DNA of 64,000 bases, from assembly GCA_040217175.1 (NCBI GenBank), contig JAVJNT010000002.1, positions 806,001 through 870,000 on the forward strand, given 5' to 3'. The notes beneath the pieces were generated by a model, which searched no databases, was not told the DNA's origin, and saw nothing but the letters and a program-made list of their open reading frames with translations. Position numbers and translations under genes: made by a program. Shown here piece after piece: positions 1-8,762 of this stretch. The stretch comes from Phycisphaerales bacterium. GTDB lineage: Bacteria > Planctomycetota > Phycisphaerae > Phycisphaerales > UBA1924. The first letter of the stretch is position 1, and each line of letters starts with the position of its first letter.

Positions 1-2
1 AA

Positions 3-602
3 ACCGGGCTCGCCCCACGCCGCGAGCAGACGAAGATCTCGGTGCCGACGTTCCTCGTCACCGACGTCGTGCAGATCGTGCCGATCGCGATGCCGTACAT
101 CGTGTTCGACGGCACGTACGTGCCCGCGCTGCAGGCCAGCACGCCCGAGGGCGTGCACGAGTCGTCGTTGCTGGCGAGCGTCGACCGCATCGTGGCTGCC
201 GAATTCGCCGCCCAGCTCCCGGGCCTGCAGACGCGGATGATCGCGGCGGCGGCGTTCAAGGTGGGCGTGCAGGCCGGGCTGTATGCAGCCACGCGGCGCT
301 CGGACCCGATTATCCGCATTGTCGCGATGCTCGGCGGCGCGATCTGGGCGGCATCGACGAACGAGGCCGACCTGCGGACGTGGGCGACGCCTCCCAAGCA
401 CGTCGAGTACGTCCGGCTCGATGCGCCATCGGATGGCCGCGTGTCGCTCGACGTGGGCGGACGCCGCTACTCGGTCGCGGTCGAGCCCAAAGGCATCACG
501 CTCATCACCGTGCGCTCGGTGCGACCGGGCGCGCCGGTGCTGATCACCACCATTAACCTCGAGCCCGAGCCGTGGACGCTCGAGCCGCTGGAGACGCAGT
601 GA
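3..602 (+). CDS. COG3014-like protein, 3' part only
   Basis: The frame is open from the first bases of the window, so the true start lies upstream and only about 200 C-terminal residues are visible. They contain a hydrophobic stretch (VPIAMPYIVFDG) and the blocks FKVGVQAGLYAATRR and NEADLRTWATPP. These resemble the conserved C-terminal part of the uncharacterised COG3014 family, as I recall it. That family is commonly encoded beside YcfL and LpoB, and both follow here on the same strand, the first after 23 bp. A part in LpoB-controlled peptidoglycan synthesis is inferred from the neighbours only. Confidence 0.7.
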   Translation, partial: TGLAPRREQTKISVPTFLVTDVVQIVPIAMPYIVFDGTYVPALQASTPEGVHESSLLASVDRIVAAEFAAQLPGLQTRMIAAAAFKVGVQAGLYAATRRSDPIIRIVAMLGGAIWAASTNEADLRTWATPPKHVEYVRLDAPSDGRVSLDVGGRRYSVAVEPKGITLITVRSVRPGAPVLITTINLEPEPWTLEPLETQ

Positions 603-625
603 ACCCCTGGAAGGGAGCCAATGCC

Positions 626-1069
626 ATGACAACGAAGCTATCCATGAACCGAGCCTTGCTCGCGGCGTGCCTCGTCGGTGCGCTGCTGGCCTCGGGCTGC
701 GCGCGGTGGCAGCCGCGCGTGAACACCACGCAAGAGGCCGAACGCGAGGGCAAGCCCCAGCAAATCGAGGACGCCCGGCTGATCTGGGACAAGGACCTGG
801 CCAGGGCCGTGCAGCTCGTCGGGCTGATCGAGGGCACGGCACCGAACGGCTTCAAGAAGATCGAGGCCGAGCTGTTCAACGCGACGCGGCAGCGGATGGC
901 GATCCGGTACCGCTTCGAGTGGTTCGACGCGGAGGGCTTCGCCGTCGCCGCGCCCATGGATGGATTCCGTGATCGTGCGCTGCTGTCGGGCGAGCGCACG
1001 CGCATCACCGCCGTGGCGCCCAACGCCCAGGCGGTCGACTTCGAGCTCGAGATCATCGGCGCCCCGTAA
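626..1069 (+). CDS. YcfL family lipoprotein (DUF1425)
   Basis: Predicted lipoprotein of 147 residues. The N-terminus is basic, then hydrophobic, and ends in a lipobox (LLASGC), so the mature protein should be membrane-anchored outside the cytoplasm. The body (LARAVQLVGLIEG, KKIEAELFNATRQRM, YRFEWFDAEG) matches the DUF1425/YcfL pattern of a small beta-sandwich, as known for the Escherichia coli gene next to lpoB. I chose ATG 626 because AAGGGAG lies eight bases upstream; an ATG at 644 is possible. The next gene, LpoB-like, starts 27 bp downstream. The molecular function of YcfL is not established. Confidence 0.8.
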   Translation: MTTKLSMNRALLAACLVGALLASGCARWQPRVNTTQEAEREGKPQQIEDARLIWDKDLARAVQLVGLIEGTAPNGFKKIEAELFNATRQRMAIRYRFEWFDAEGFAVAAPMDGFRDRALLSGERTRITAVAPNAQAVDFELEIIGAP

Positions 1070-1096
1070 AGACTGTTCCGAGGAAAGGACTGACCC

Positions 1097-1645
1097 ATGT
1101 ACACCAAGACATTCATCGCGCTGGCGGGCGTTGCCGCCATGGCCACGCTGCCCGCTTGCCGGACGGACGCCTTCGGCCCGCGCGAGCAGGCCCGCGGCAC
1201 CGAGGTGACCACGCACGGCCTGGACGTCCAGGACATCGAACGCGTGGCCGAGGAACTGAGCCAGAGCCTGATCCGCTCGAACTACATCACGCAGGACGGC
1301 GACCGGGCGGCCATCGCCGTCAATCGGTTCGTCAACAACTCGAGCCAGATCAACATCGACCGCGACCGCGTGACCAACATCATCATGCAGACGTTCATCA
1401 ACAGCGGCCAGGCGGTGGGCTACACGCCGGCCGACTTCGAGACGCTGGTCACGCGCGGCCGGCTGCCCGAGCGCTCGTACGTCTTGAACACCAAGATCTA
1501 CGAGGACGTGGCCGAGAGCGGCCGCGATTTGCAGGTCTCGTACATCTTCCAGATGCAGTTGCTCGACTACACCGGCGACGGGGTGAACCCGATCATCTGG
1601 GTCGAGGAAGAGCGCATGACGACCGAGAGCCGGCGACGGCGGTAG
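1097..1645 (+). CDS. lpoB: Penicillin-binding protein activator LpoB-like lipoprotein
   Basis: Predicted lipoprotein of 182 residues with an LPAC lipobox near residue 18. After the anchor come segments typical of LpoB/CsgG-like domains: DVQDIERVAEELSQSL, a beta-strand with NRFVNNSSQINID, a helix with DRVTNIIMQTFI, and RSYVLNTKIYEDV near the end. In enterobacteria LpoB is an outer-membrane lipoprotein that stimulates the bifunctional peptidoglycan synthase PBP1B; no such synthase is in this window. It lacks the long disordered linker of the E. coli protein, so it is shorter. The start has an AGGAAAGGA site. It is the third gene of the COG3014-YcfL-LpoB row. Confidence 0.8.
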   Translation: MYTKTFIALAGVAAMATLPACRTDAFGPREQARGTEVTTHGLDVQDIERVAEELSQSLIRSNYITQDGDRAAIAVNRFVNNSSQINIDRDRVTNIIMQTFINSGQAVGYTPADFETLVTRGRLPERSYVLNTKIYEDVAESGRDLQVSYIFQMQLLDYTGDGVNPIIWVEEERMTTESRRRR

Positions 1646-1677
1646 GCTTGCGTGATTCGCAACCGGGGGATCGACGC

Positions 1678-2844
1678 ATGCTGAAGCTGCTTGCAGGGTG
1701 TTGTGTCGCTGTCGGCGTTGGCCTGGCGACGCCGGCGGTCGCGTGGTCGCAGGAGGCCCCGGTCGTTGCCGAGGCGCCGGCGTGGCATGCGGCGGTCGAT
1801 CAAGCCGTCCGCGACGAGATGGAGCGGCAGGAGCTCGTGGGCGTCGCCATCGGTGTCATCCGCGAGGGACGCATCGCGTACACCGCGGGCTACGGGCTGG
1901 CGGATCGCGAGAACGAAGTGCCGGTCACCGAGGACACGATGTTCCGCTGGGCGTCGATCTCGAAGCCCGTGACGGCGGTGGCGGCGATGCAGCTCGTCGA
2001 GCGCGGCGAGCTCGACCTACGCGCCGACGTGCGTGACCACGTGCTCGCGTTTCCGGACAAGGGCACGGCGATCACGACCGAGCAGTTGCTCAGCCACCTT
2101 AGCGGCATCGTGCACTACAGCAACGGGCCGGTGATCCGCCGGCCTCGGGAGTACGACTCAGCCAACCCGTACGAGAGCGTGATCCTGGCGCTGGATCGCT
2201 TTGCACTGTCGCCGCTGGTGAGCGAGCCGGGCGAGCGGTACAACTACAGCACGCACGCGTACATCCTGGCGAGCGCGGTGGTCGAGCGGGCGGGCGAGGG
2301 GACGTTCTGGGAGCAGGTGCAAAGCCGCATCTGCGAGCCGCTGGGGCTTCAGACGCTGCAGCCCGACTACCAGTGGGTCGACATCCCCAATCGGGCGGTC
2401 GGCTATCGCAAGATCGGCGACCACGTCTTCAGGAGCACGAACACCGACGTGAGCTGGAAGCTCGGCGGGGGCGGGTTCATCTCCAACGTGCACGACCTGG
2501 CACGCTTCGCCGCGGCGCTCATGAACCACGAGCTGGTCGGCGAAGCGACGAGCCAGGACATGTGGACCGAGCGGCTCGATCGCGAGGGTGCGTCGCGAAA
2601 CTACGGGCTGGGGCTGAACGTCTCGCGCCCCAACGGCAACCTGCGCATCGCCCACAACGGATCGCAAGAGAAGGCCCGCACGCGGATGATGTTCTATCCC
2701 GAGCTGCGCCACGGCGTGGTCGTCATGAGCAATACCGTGCATGCAGACCCGGGCGCGATCACCACGGCGATCTACCGGGCGATCAACGAATCAGAAGACG
2801 TTGATGCGGGTGCCGCTCAGAACCTCGAGAGCGTCGGCCCGTAG
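1678..2844 (+). CDS. Secreted serine hydrolase, beta-lactamase/class C PBP family
   Basis: A 388-residue protein with an N-terminal signal peptide (LLAGCCVAVGVGLATPAVA, cut near AWS-Q). It has the beta-lactamase-fold serine hydrolase order. The nucleophile motif SxxK is in WASISKPVTA. The second motif is in YNYSTHAY, where YST replaces the usual YxN. The third is HNG in IAHNGSQ, replacing KTG. Such proteins act outside the cytoplasm as esterases, D-aminopeptidases or carboxypeptidases, and the substrate cannot be read from sequence. It follows the LpoB gene by 32 bp. Its last 28 bp overlap the end of the convergent M14 peptidase gene. Confidence 0.85.
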   Translation: MLKLLAGCCVAVGVGLATPAVAWSQEAPVVAEAPAWHAAVDQAVRDEMERQELVGVAIGVIREGRIAYTAGYGLADRENEVPVTEDTMFRWASISKPVTAVAAMQLVERGELDLRADVRDHVLAFPDKGTAITTEQLLSHLSGIVHYSNGPVIRRPREYDSANPYESVILALDRFALSPLVSEPGERYNYSTHAYILASAVVERAGEGTFWEQVQSRICEPLGLQTLQPDYQWVDIPNRAVGYRKIGDHVFRSTNTDVSWKLGGGGFISNVHDLARFAAALMNHELVGEATSQDMWTERLDREGASRNYGLGLNVSRPNGNLRIAHNGSQEKARTRMMFYPELRHGVVVMSNTVHADPGAITTAIYRAINESEDVDAGAAQNLESVGP

Positions 2845-5462
2845 ATGATCGCGTTCATCAGCAGCCGCATGCCGGCGTGGTGGAATCCTCGGATGGTGAC
2901 GTCGTCGGCGAAGACGATGACCGACCCGCTGCCGACGCGGTGATGGATGATGAACGGCTCGCCGGCCATGCGGTCCTGGTTCTCTTGGCTCACGGGGCCC
3001 GAGATGATGGGGTTGGTCTCGTCGTAGCGGGCTACGACGTAGGCACTGTCTCGCATGGGCAGGTCGCTCATGCCGCGGACGAGCACGCCCATCCAGCTCT
3101 GGTGGTCTCGCAGGCCCGAGGTGAGCGGGTGGGTGCGGTCGAGCCGCGTCAGCGCCATCGCACCGGCGACTCGGCGGGCAACCGACGCGTCCTCGCGCTC
3201 GGCCCAGGTCTTGGTATTGGCCTTAGCCTCGTCGTCATCGTCGTCGCGATCGTCTCGCTCGGCGCCGGCGATCTCACGGAGCGCCCAGCCCGCGGCGCCG
3301 TCGCTGGCCACCACGGCCCCACCACCGCGGATCCAGCGGCCGATGTTCTCGGCAGCGCTGTTCGAGAGCCCGCCCATCGATGGCAGCACGATGACGCTGT
3401 AGTCGCTCAGGTCGACGCGGCCGAGGTCGCTCGTGTCGACGCGCGAGTAGGGGAAGGGGAAGGTGATGTCGAGCATGTGCCAGTGCTGGCCCGCGCTCAG
3501 GCTGCTCGTGCCCGGGCCGGTGGCCAGCAGCACCTTGGGCAGCCGCAAGATGGGGTTGGCGTTGTTGCCCAGCATGGGGCCGCTGGTGGTGAAGCCCTCG
3601 CTGGCACGGTGCACGCTGACACCGCTTGCGAGCACGTCGCGCACGAAGGCCTCGAGGTCGCGGTCGGGGTTGCGGATGAGGTGTACCAGCAGGCTGCCGC
3701 GGGCGAAGGTATTGCCGTCGACCTCGACGGCATCTCCGAGCACGCGACAGAAGATGTCGTGCTCGACGGCATGCCCCACCGCGACGGGGAAGTTGTGGTG
3801 GCTCGAGTCGATGAGCAGCGCGACGCCGCCGTTGCCAGTAAGGCGAGCCGTGGGCGGCGCGTAGCGGGTCACGGGCTCGGTGCTTGCGTCGAGGAAGTCA
3901 TCGCTCAGCCAGGCGTGCACGCCGAAGCTGATCGGCAGGCTCCATGCGGTGATGTCGTACGTGTCGGGGTTCTCGACCTCGGTGACGCGCTCGAACATGG
4001 TGCGCACGAGGGCGGACATGGGCTGGCGGGCGTCGATGATCCAGGTGCCCTCGGGCAATTCGAGATCTTCGACGATCTCGCCCGTGTCGTACGTCATGAA
4101 GGCGCTGGTGGTCAGGCCCTCGGTCAGCCGCTCGACCTCGATGCCGTGCATGAGGCAGAAGTCCCAGACCTTCTTGAGCACGGCCGGGTCGTTGCCCGCC
4201 GAGATGGCGAAGGCGCGCGGGCCTGGGCCGTCGCCGACGGCGCCCTCGGCCCAGAACCTGGCGAAGCGCTCGAGTTGGCCCTGGCGGTTCTCGGCGGTGA
4301 CCTCGGCGTAGTTCATCGCCGTCACGAAGTGATCGCGTACGCGCTCGGGCAGCGTGAGGATGTACTGGTCGCTCACGCGGATGCCCAGCCCGGCGCGCCC
4401 GTGGCCGGCCTTCTCGAGCAAGAGGCCGATGGCGCCGTGGTAGACCGGCAGCACCTTGCCGTAACCGGGATAGAGGTAGTCGAAGCGCTCGCGGGTGGCG
4501 TAGACGATGCCGCCCTCGTCGAAGGCCTCGGCGTTGGCGCGGCCGTACAAAGCGATCCAGTCCTTGGTTTCCTGGGAGATGTTCTTGTTGTAGGGCGTGT
4601 CGCCCTCGCCGAAGAAGTAGGGGCTGGTGAAGCCCTGCTCGTGGTAGTCCAGGTGGAGCTGCGGCAGGTAGCGACGCATGGCGGCCAGACGGCCCCGACT
4701 CTCGGGATGCACGCCCCAGACGAGGTCGCGGTTGAGGTCGAACAGGTAGTGGTTGCTCCGGCCGCTGGGCCAGGGCTCCTGATGCTCGAAGGCGTCGGGG
4801 TTGGGGTCGGGCTCGATGCCCATCGCGTTCTCGTACCACGCAACGTAGCGGCTCTGGCCGTCGGGGTTCACCTGCGGATCGATGACGATCACGCAGTTGT
4901 CGAGGATGTCGCTGACCTCGTCGTTGGTCGCGGCGGCGAGGGTGTAGGCAAACTGCATCGAGATCTCGCCGCAGCTTGCTTCGTTGCCGTGCACGCCGAA
5001 GCTGTAGAAGATGATGGCTGGGTTGCTCTCGATGATTTCGTCGCGGCGGGCGGCGCTGAGCGTGTCGGCTTCGCGCAGCTCGGCGTTGGCGGCCAGGATC
5101 TCGTCGAGGCGCTGAAGGTTCTCCGGGCTCGAGATCGTGAGCGTGATGAGCGGGCGGTCCTGGTGAGACCGGCCGTACTCGGTGAACCGCACGCGATCGC
5201 TGGCTTCGGCGAGCGCCTTCGAGAAGGCGACGCGGTCGTGGTGGCGCGTGAAGCGTTCGCCGACCTTGTAGCCCAGGGTGCCCTCGGGCGTGGGGATGGC
5301 CGGGTCGAACCGCAGCCCGCCGAAGTACTCGTAGGGCACGTCGGGGTTGGGCGAGACGTCGCTGGCGCCGAGCGTTCCCTGCGCGATGGCGTTGGGTGTG
5401 ATGGCCAGCGGGGCCAGCACGCACGCAGAAAGACCCAGCACACTAGCGGCGATTGCACGCAT
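2817..5462 (-). CDS. Secreted M14-family zinc carboxypeptidase
   Basis: An 881-residue protein with a signal peptide ending near NAIAQ. The N-terminal half is an M14 metallopeptidase domain: the zinc motif HGNE (His158, Glu161) follows FYSFGV, then come INPQ-type VIDPQVNPDG and FDLNRD, then LHLDYHEQG with a second zinc ligand candidate. The C-terminal part (about residues 600-870) looks like a glutamine-amidotransferase-like flavodoxin fold (SDYSVIVLPSMGG, GGAVVASDGA), a layout common in large M14 proteins of Planctomycetota and Bacteroidota. I chose ATG 5462 because GAGGAG precedes it at good spacing. It probably trims peptides outside the cytoplasm. An unusual acidic run, DDRDDDDDEA, sits late in the protein. 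Confidence 0.85.
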   Translation of the reverse strand: MRAIAASVLGLSACVLAPLAITPNAIAQGTLGASDVSPNPDVPYEYFGGLRFDPAIPTPEGTLGYKVGERFTRHHDRVAFSKALAEASDRVRFTEYGRSHQDRPLITLTISSPENLQRLDEILAANAELREADTLSAARRDEIIESNPAIIFYSFGVHGNEASCGEISMQFAYTLAAATNDEVSDILDNCVIVIDPQVNPDGQSRYVAWYENAMGIEPDPNPDAFEHQEPWPSGRSNHYLFDLNRDLVWGVHPESRGRLAAMRRYLPQLHLDYHEQGFTSPYFFGEGDTPYNKNISQETKDWIALYGRANAEAFDEGGIVYATRERFDYLYPGYGKVLPVYHGAIGLLLEKAGHGRAGLGIRVSDQYILTLPERVRDHFVTAMNYAEVTAENRQGQLERFARFWAEGAVGDGPGPRAFAISAGNDPAVLKKVWDFCLMHGIEVERLTEGLTTSAFMTYDTGEIVEDLELPEGTWIIDARQPMSALVRTMFERVTEVENPDTYDITAWSLPISFGVHAWLSDDFLDASTEPVTRYAPPTARLTGNGGVALLIDSSHHNFPVAVGHAVEHDIFCRVLGDAVEVDGNTFARGSLLVHLIRNPDRDLEAFVRDVLASGVSVHRASEGFTTSGPMLGNNANPILRLPKVLLATGPGTSSLSAGQHWHMLDITFPFPYSRVDTSDLGRVDLSDYSVIVLPSMGGLSNSAAENIGRWIRGGGAVVASDGAAGWALREIAGAERDDRDDDDDEAKANTKTWAEREDASVARRVAGAMALTRLDRTHPLTSGLRDHQSWMGVLVRGMSDLPMRDSAYVVARYDETNPIISGPVSQENQDRMAGEPFIIHHRVGSGSVIVFADDVTIRGFHHAGMRLLMNAIIYGPTLSRF

Positions 5463-5504
5463 CCGAATCTCCTCACGCCAGCGCCACTGGCTCGTCACGA
5501 ATCG

Positions 5505-6383
5505 TCAGCCCACTCCGGCCTCGACCGCTGCGCCCACGGGCGGCGATGGCGGGCCATCGGCGGGCGGCAGCCGGAGGTACCGGGCCAGCCACCTGGAACC
5601 AATATAGAACGGCACGGTGTCCACCAGCGCCGCCACCAGCTTGAAAGCGTACCCCGTGGCCACGAACAGCAGCAATTGCGGGGCGATGGCGCGGCTCTCA
5701 TCGACCGGTAACCCGTTGGCGATGAAGTAGGTGATGAGGATGACCGCGACGGTGTCGACGAGCTGGCTGACCAGCGTGCTGCCGTTGTTGCGTAGCCACA
5801 GGTGCTTGCCGTTGGTCAGCCGCTTCCAGAAGTGGAAGACCTGGACGTCGACGAGCTGGGCCACGAGGTAGGCGATCATGGATGCAAGCACGGCCGCGAA
5901 CGCCAGCGAGCGGACCTCGAAGAAGACCGGCAGGCGCCCGGCGGCGTCCCTCGCCAGCTCGCCCTTCTCGGGATCGACCGCCTCGAAGCCGGGGAGCACG
6001 CCTCCGAACCAGAGCACACCGATGACCCACAGGTTGACCACCAGCCCCATCCAGACGACGTCATTGGCGCGGCGTCGGCCGTAGAGCTCGCTGATGAAGT
6101 CGGTGCACAAGAAGGTGATGGGGTAGGGCAGCACGCCCACCGCGACGGCGAAGGTGAGCGTGAGCGGGTCGGGGCCCGAGCCGACGCTGACCTCGCCCAG
6201 CTTGATGAAGCGGCTGATGCCCAGGATGTTCAGCATGGCCAGGGACGCGAGGAACAATCCGGCCAACACCAGGAACACGCCCTCGCGCCGGCGGTACAGC
6301 GTGGCCTCGTCCAGCTCGGCCAGCCCGTCATAGCCGTGCTGGTGGCTGGGCAGCGTGGCGCGGGTTTCGTCGGGCGTCGCCAT
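5505..6383 (-). CDS. yhhQ: Queuosine precursor transporter, YhhQ/VUT family
   Basis: A 292-residue polytopic membrane protein with about six or seven hydrophobic helices, starting with VFLVLAGLFLASLAMLNIL. The block FLCTDFISELYGRRRAND is the signature of the YhhQ (DUF165) family, which imports queuosine precursors such as preQ1 for tRNA modification. The C-terminal helix pairs (TLVSQLVDTVAVILITYF, YAFKLVAALVDTVPFY) also fit. The N-terminal 35 residues are hydrophilic, and the tail is rich in Pro and Gly. There is no clear ribosome binding site; instead TATCGT lies eight bases before the ATG. It is divergent from scpB, with 87 bp between the start codons. Confidence 0.85.
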   Translation of the reverse strand: MATPDETRATLPSHQHGYDGLAELDEATLYRRREGVFLVLAGLFLASLAMLNILGISRFIKLGEVSVGSGPDPLTLTFAVAVGVLPYPITFLCTDFISELYGRRRANDVVWMGLVVNLWVIGVLWFGGVLPGFEAVDPEKGELARDAAGRLPVFFEVRSLAFAAVLASMIAYLVAQLVDVQVFHFWKRLTNGKHLWLRNNGSTLVSQLVDTVAVILITYFIANGLPVDESRAIAPQLLLFVATGYAFKLVAALVDTVPFYIGSRWLARYLRLPPADGPPSPPVGAAVEAGVG

Positions 6384-6391
6384 GACGTGGG

Positions 6392-6397
6392 ACGATA
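6392..6397 (-). promoter_or_regulatory. Candidate extended -10 box for yhhQ
   Basis: On the minus strand TATCGT is preceded by TGC, giving an extended -10 element. It ends eight bases before the yhhQ ATG, so transcription would begin at or next to the start codon. No -35 hexamer is obvious. The absence of a Shine-Dalgarno site supports a leaderless transcript. This is inference. Confidence 0.35.
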
Positions 6398-6458
6398 GCA
6401 AACACCGAATGGCCCGGACGTCGGCACGCCCGAAGGGCAGGCACAAACCCCATCCGCC

Positions 6459-6464
6459 TAGCAT
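6459..6464 (+). promoter_or_regulatory. Candidate -10 box for scpB
   Basis: TAGCAT ends six bases before the GTG start of scpB, and there is no Shine-Dalgarno site between them. This is the spacing expected when the mRNA begins at the start codon. No -35 element is evident. Confidence 0.3.
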
Positions 6465-6470
6465 CGCGGC

Positions 6471-7103
6471 GTGAGCACCACTGCCGACCACGCCCAGACC
6501 GCTGCGAAGGACGCCAAGGCCGCGCCCGAGTTCGGGCCCGCCCCTGAGGGATTGGCGGCGGCGTTCGAGGCCATCCTCCTCGCGGCCGGGCGGGCCGTAC
6601 CGGCGGACGCAGCCTGGGAGGCACTCTCGCTCCGAGAAGGCGCCGCCGACTTCGCGGGCGAGGCGTCGGCAAAGGACGTCGTCGCGGCGCTCGCCACGCA
6701 GTTGAATGACGAGCTCGAGGCCGCCGGCCGGCCGGCGCGGGCCGAGCGGCTGGCGGGTGGGTATCGCCTGATGGTCGCGCCCGAATTCGGTTCGGTGGTG
6801 GCAACGTTCGACCGCAACCGCCAGAGCACGAAGCTCAGCCGGGCGAGCATCGAGACGCTCTCGATCATCGCGTACCGCCAGCCGATCACGCGGGCCCAGA
6901 TCGAGGCCATCCGAGGCGTGGCGTGCGGCGAGGTGCTCCGCAGCCTGCTGGAGCGCAAGCTGATCGTCATCAAGGGCCGGGCCGAAGAGGTCGGCCGGCC
7001 CATCCTGTACGGCACGACGCCGCAGTTCCTCGAGCTCTTCGGGCTGGCGAGCCTGAAGGACCTTCCCGGGGCGGCCGGTGCGATGAAGACCAACGAGTCC
7101 TAA
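6471..7103 (+). CDS. scpB: Segregation and condensation protein B
   Basis: A 210-residue protein matching ScpB, the kleisin-interacting winged-helix subunit of the SMC-ScpA-ScpB condensin that compacts and segregates the chromosome. The first winged-helix region covers roughly residues 25-105 and the second 115-195. The second contains the family block LSIIAYRQPITRAQIEAIRG and ends in YGTTPQFLELFGL, the usual ScpB end motif. The first 20 residues are Ala-rich and variable. The GTG at 6471 is the first start that fits, although it has no ribosome binding site. No scpA lies in the window. Confidence 0.92.
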   Translation: MSTTADHAQTAAKDAKAAPEFGPAPEGLAAAFEAILLAAGRAVPADAAWEALSLREGAADFAGEASAKDVVAALATQLNDELEAAGRPARAERLAGGYRLMVAPEFGSVVATFDRNRQSTKLSRASIETLSIIAYRQPITRAQIEAIRGVACGEVLRSLLERKLIVIKGRAEEVGRPILYGTTPQFLELFGLASLKDLPGAAGAMKTNES

Positions 7104-7149
7104 CGGCGCGCACGGACGCGACGCACGCCCTCCACGAAGGAGACCGACC

Positions 7150-7587
7150 ATGACCCTCCGAACCCGCGCGATCTTGCTGAGTGCCCTCGCGATCGCCGCC
7201 GTGTTGCTGCCGGGTTGTCAGACGCCCAGGCTCGAGGGCGTGGTGGTGCCCGGTCGGCTGGGTGTGGTGGCGGTGATCGACGACGACGACGCGCGGCTCG
7301 ACCAGGTCGGCATACCCGATGCACGCGTCCGCGTTCGGCTCACCGGCAACGGGCGCATGCTGGTCGATACGACGACCGACGAAGAGGGACGCTTCAGCGT
7401 GCCGACCAGCGGCGAACAGATGGCCCGCGGCACGGTGCGGGTGATCGTGGAAGCCGACGGCTACGCCCGCATCGATCGGCAGGTGCCGCTTCGGAGTTTC
7501 TACCGCTCGCTGTACATCACGATGGTGGAGCACGCCGGAGCGTCTCGAGCCGACGACGACGCCGGCGACGCGGAGACGCCCGGCTGA
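7150..7587 (+). CDS. Lipoprotein with carboxypeptidase-regulatory-like fold
   Basis: A 145-residue predicted lipoprotein: the hydrophobic leader ends in LLPGC (Cys24). The body has the beta-strand pattern of CarboxypepD_reg-like or SdrD B-like domains: a strand with RVRLTGNG, then TTDEEGRFSVPTSG, then TVRVIVEADGYARIDRQV. Such domains are small extracytoplasmic beta-sandwiches that bind or stabilise other surface proteins. The start has AAGGAGA seven bases upstream. Its TGA overlaps the proposed CTG start of the DUF58 gene, so the two are probably translated together. Function beyond envelope location is unknown. Confidence 0.7.
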   Translation: MTLRTRAILLSALAIAAVLLPGCQTPRLEGVVVPGRLGVVAVIDDDDARLDQVGIPDARVRVRLTGNGRMLVDTTTDEEGRFSVPTSGEQMARGTVRVIVEADGYARIDRQVPLRSFYRSLYITMVEHAGASRADDDAGDAETPG

Positions 7588-8723
7588 GCACGCAGAACGC
7601 CAAGCCTGCCCGACCGACCCGGCGCTACCACCTGCACCTGCCGGGCGTGGCGTACGTCATCGTGACGGCGTTCGTGCTGCTGGGGGCGATCAACAGCCAG
7701 AACAACCTGCTCTTCTGGGCGCTTGGGCTCGCGATTGGGGGGCTGCTGGCCTCGGGCTTCGTGAGCGGCGCGTCGCTGCTGGGGGTGGCGGTCGAGCGTG
7801 AGGTCGTGCCCGAGGCGCAGGTCGGGCGGCCGTTCCAGATCCGCTACCGCGTTCGGAATCGCAACCGGCTGATACCCGCGTATGCGCTGCTGGTCGAGGA
7901 ACTCCCGCCCAAGGGCGTTTCGCGGAAGGACGGCGTGCTGGTTGGCAAGCCCGTGGCGAGCATCGGGCGGGTGCCGCCACGTCGGACGGTTCGCTGCGAG
8001 ACCAGCGCGCTCGTCGAGCAGCGCGGGCCGTTCGAGCTCTCGCGCGTGCGGGTGAGTACGACGTTTCCCTTCGGCGTGGCGCGAAAGAGCGTGACCTTCG
8101 ACCTGACCCAGCCCGCGCTGGCGACGCCGGCCGTCCACCGGCTGCGGAGTAACGTCGTCGAGACGATCCTCCAGCCCACGCATGACGGTTCCGAAGCCAT
8201 CGCCAGCCCGGGCGCGGGCGAGGAGTTCTACGGCGTGCGCGAGTATCGCATGGGCGATCGCGTACGCGACGTGAGCTGGCGGCTCTCGGCGCGGAGCGAC
8301 ACGCTCGTGGTCACGCAGCGTTCGGCCCGGGCGCCGCGGCACCTGGTGCTGCACCTCGACCTGGAACCCGAGTTGGCGGCCAACCGTGAGCCGCCGGCGG
8401 AACAACTGCTGGTGCTGGCCGCTTCGCTCATCGTGGAAGCCGGACGAAGGGCCATCGCGGTGCGGCTGAGCATTCCCAGCGTGGGGATGTCCAGCGGCGC
8501 GGTGACCACGCCCGCGGGCAGGGCGGGCCTGCTCCGCCGGCTCGGGTCGTTCGGGTTCTCGAACGTAACCACGCACGAAGGCCCAACGCCGGTCGCGCGG
8601 TTCGGGGCGGTGGTGCTCACGTTGACCCGCGGACCGACGGCCGGTGGCGTGCACACGCTGAGCGGGGAAGACCTGCCCCGCCTGCGAGCCGAACCGCACA
8701 AGGATCCGAACCGAACCACCTAG
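7584..8723 (+). CDS. DUF58 domain membrane protein
   Basis: About 379 residues. Two adjacent hydrophobic helices follow the motif RYHLHLPGV, which is conserved at this place in related planctomycete proteins as I recall. Then comes a long beta-rich extracytoplasmic or cytoplasmic part with the DUF58 core REYRMGDRVRDVSWRLSARSD (cited as REYRMGDRVRDVSWR). DUF58 proteins are normally encoded with MoxR ATPases and TgpA transglutaminases in envelope-related operons; the TgpA-like gene follows here after 39 bp and no MoxR gene is present. No ATG, GTG or TTG precedes the conserved start region; the best start is CTG 7584, which overlaps the upstream stop as CTGA. Exact start uncertain. Confidence 0.82.
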   Translation: MSTQNAKPARPTRRYHLHLPGVAYVIVTAFVLLGAINSQNNLLFWALGLAIGGLLASGFVSGASLLGVAVEREVVPEAQVGRPFQIRYRVRNRNRLIPAYALLVEELPPKGVSRKDGVLVGKPVASIGRVPPRRTVRCETSALVEQRGPFELSRVRVSTTFPFGVARKSVTFDLTQPALATPAVHRLRSNVVETILQPTHDGSEAIASPGAGEEFYGVREYRMGDRVRDVSWRLSARSDTLVVTQRSARAPRHLVLHLDLEPELAANREPPAEQLLVLAASLIVEAGRRAIAVRLSIPSVGMSSGAVTTPAGRAGLLRRLGSFGFSNVTTHEGPTPVARFGAVVLTLTRGPTAGGVHTLSGEDLPRLRAEPHKDPNRTT

Positions 8724-8762
8724 AGCGGACCCGCGACGGCGCGCGGCCCCCTGCACTCGCCC

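Noticed and set aside
2877-5711. A 944-codon open frame on the plus strand opposite the M14 peptidase gene
   Set aside because: Its product is a low-complexity Val/Asp/Ala/Gly/His mix with no motif. It mirrors the peptidase codons, as expected in GC-rich coding DNA.
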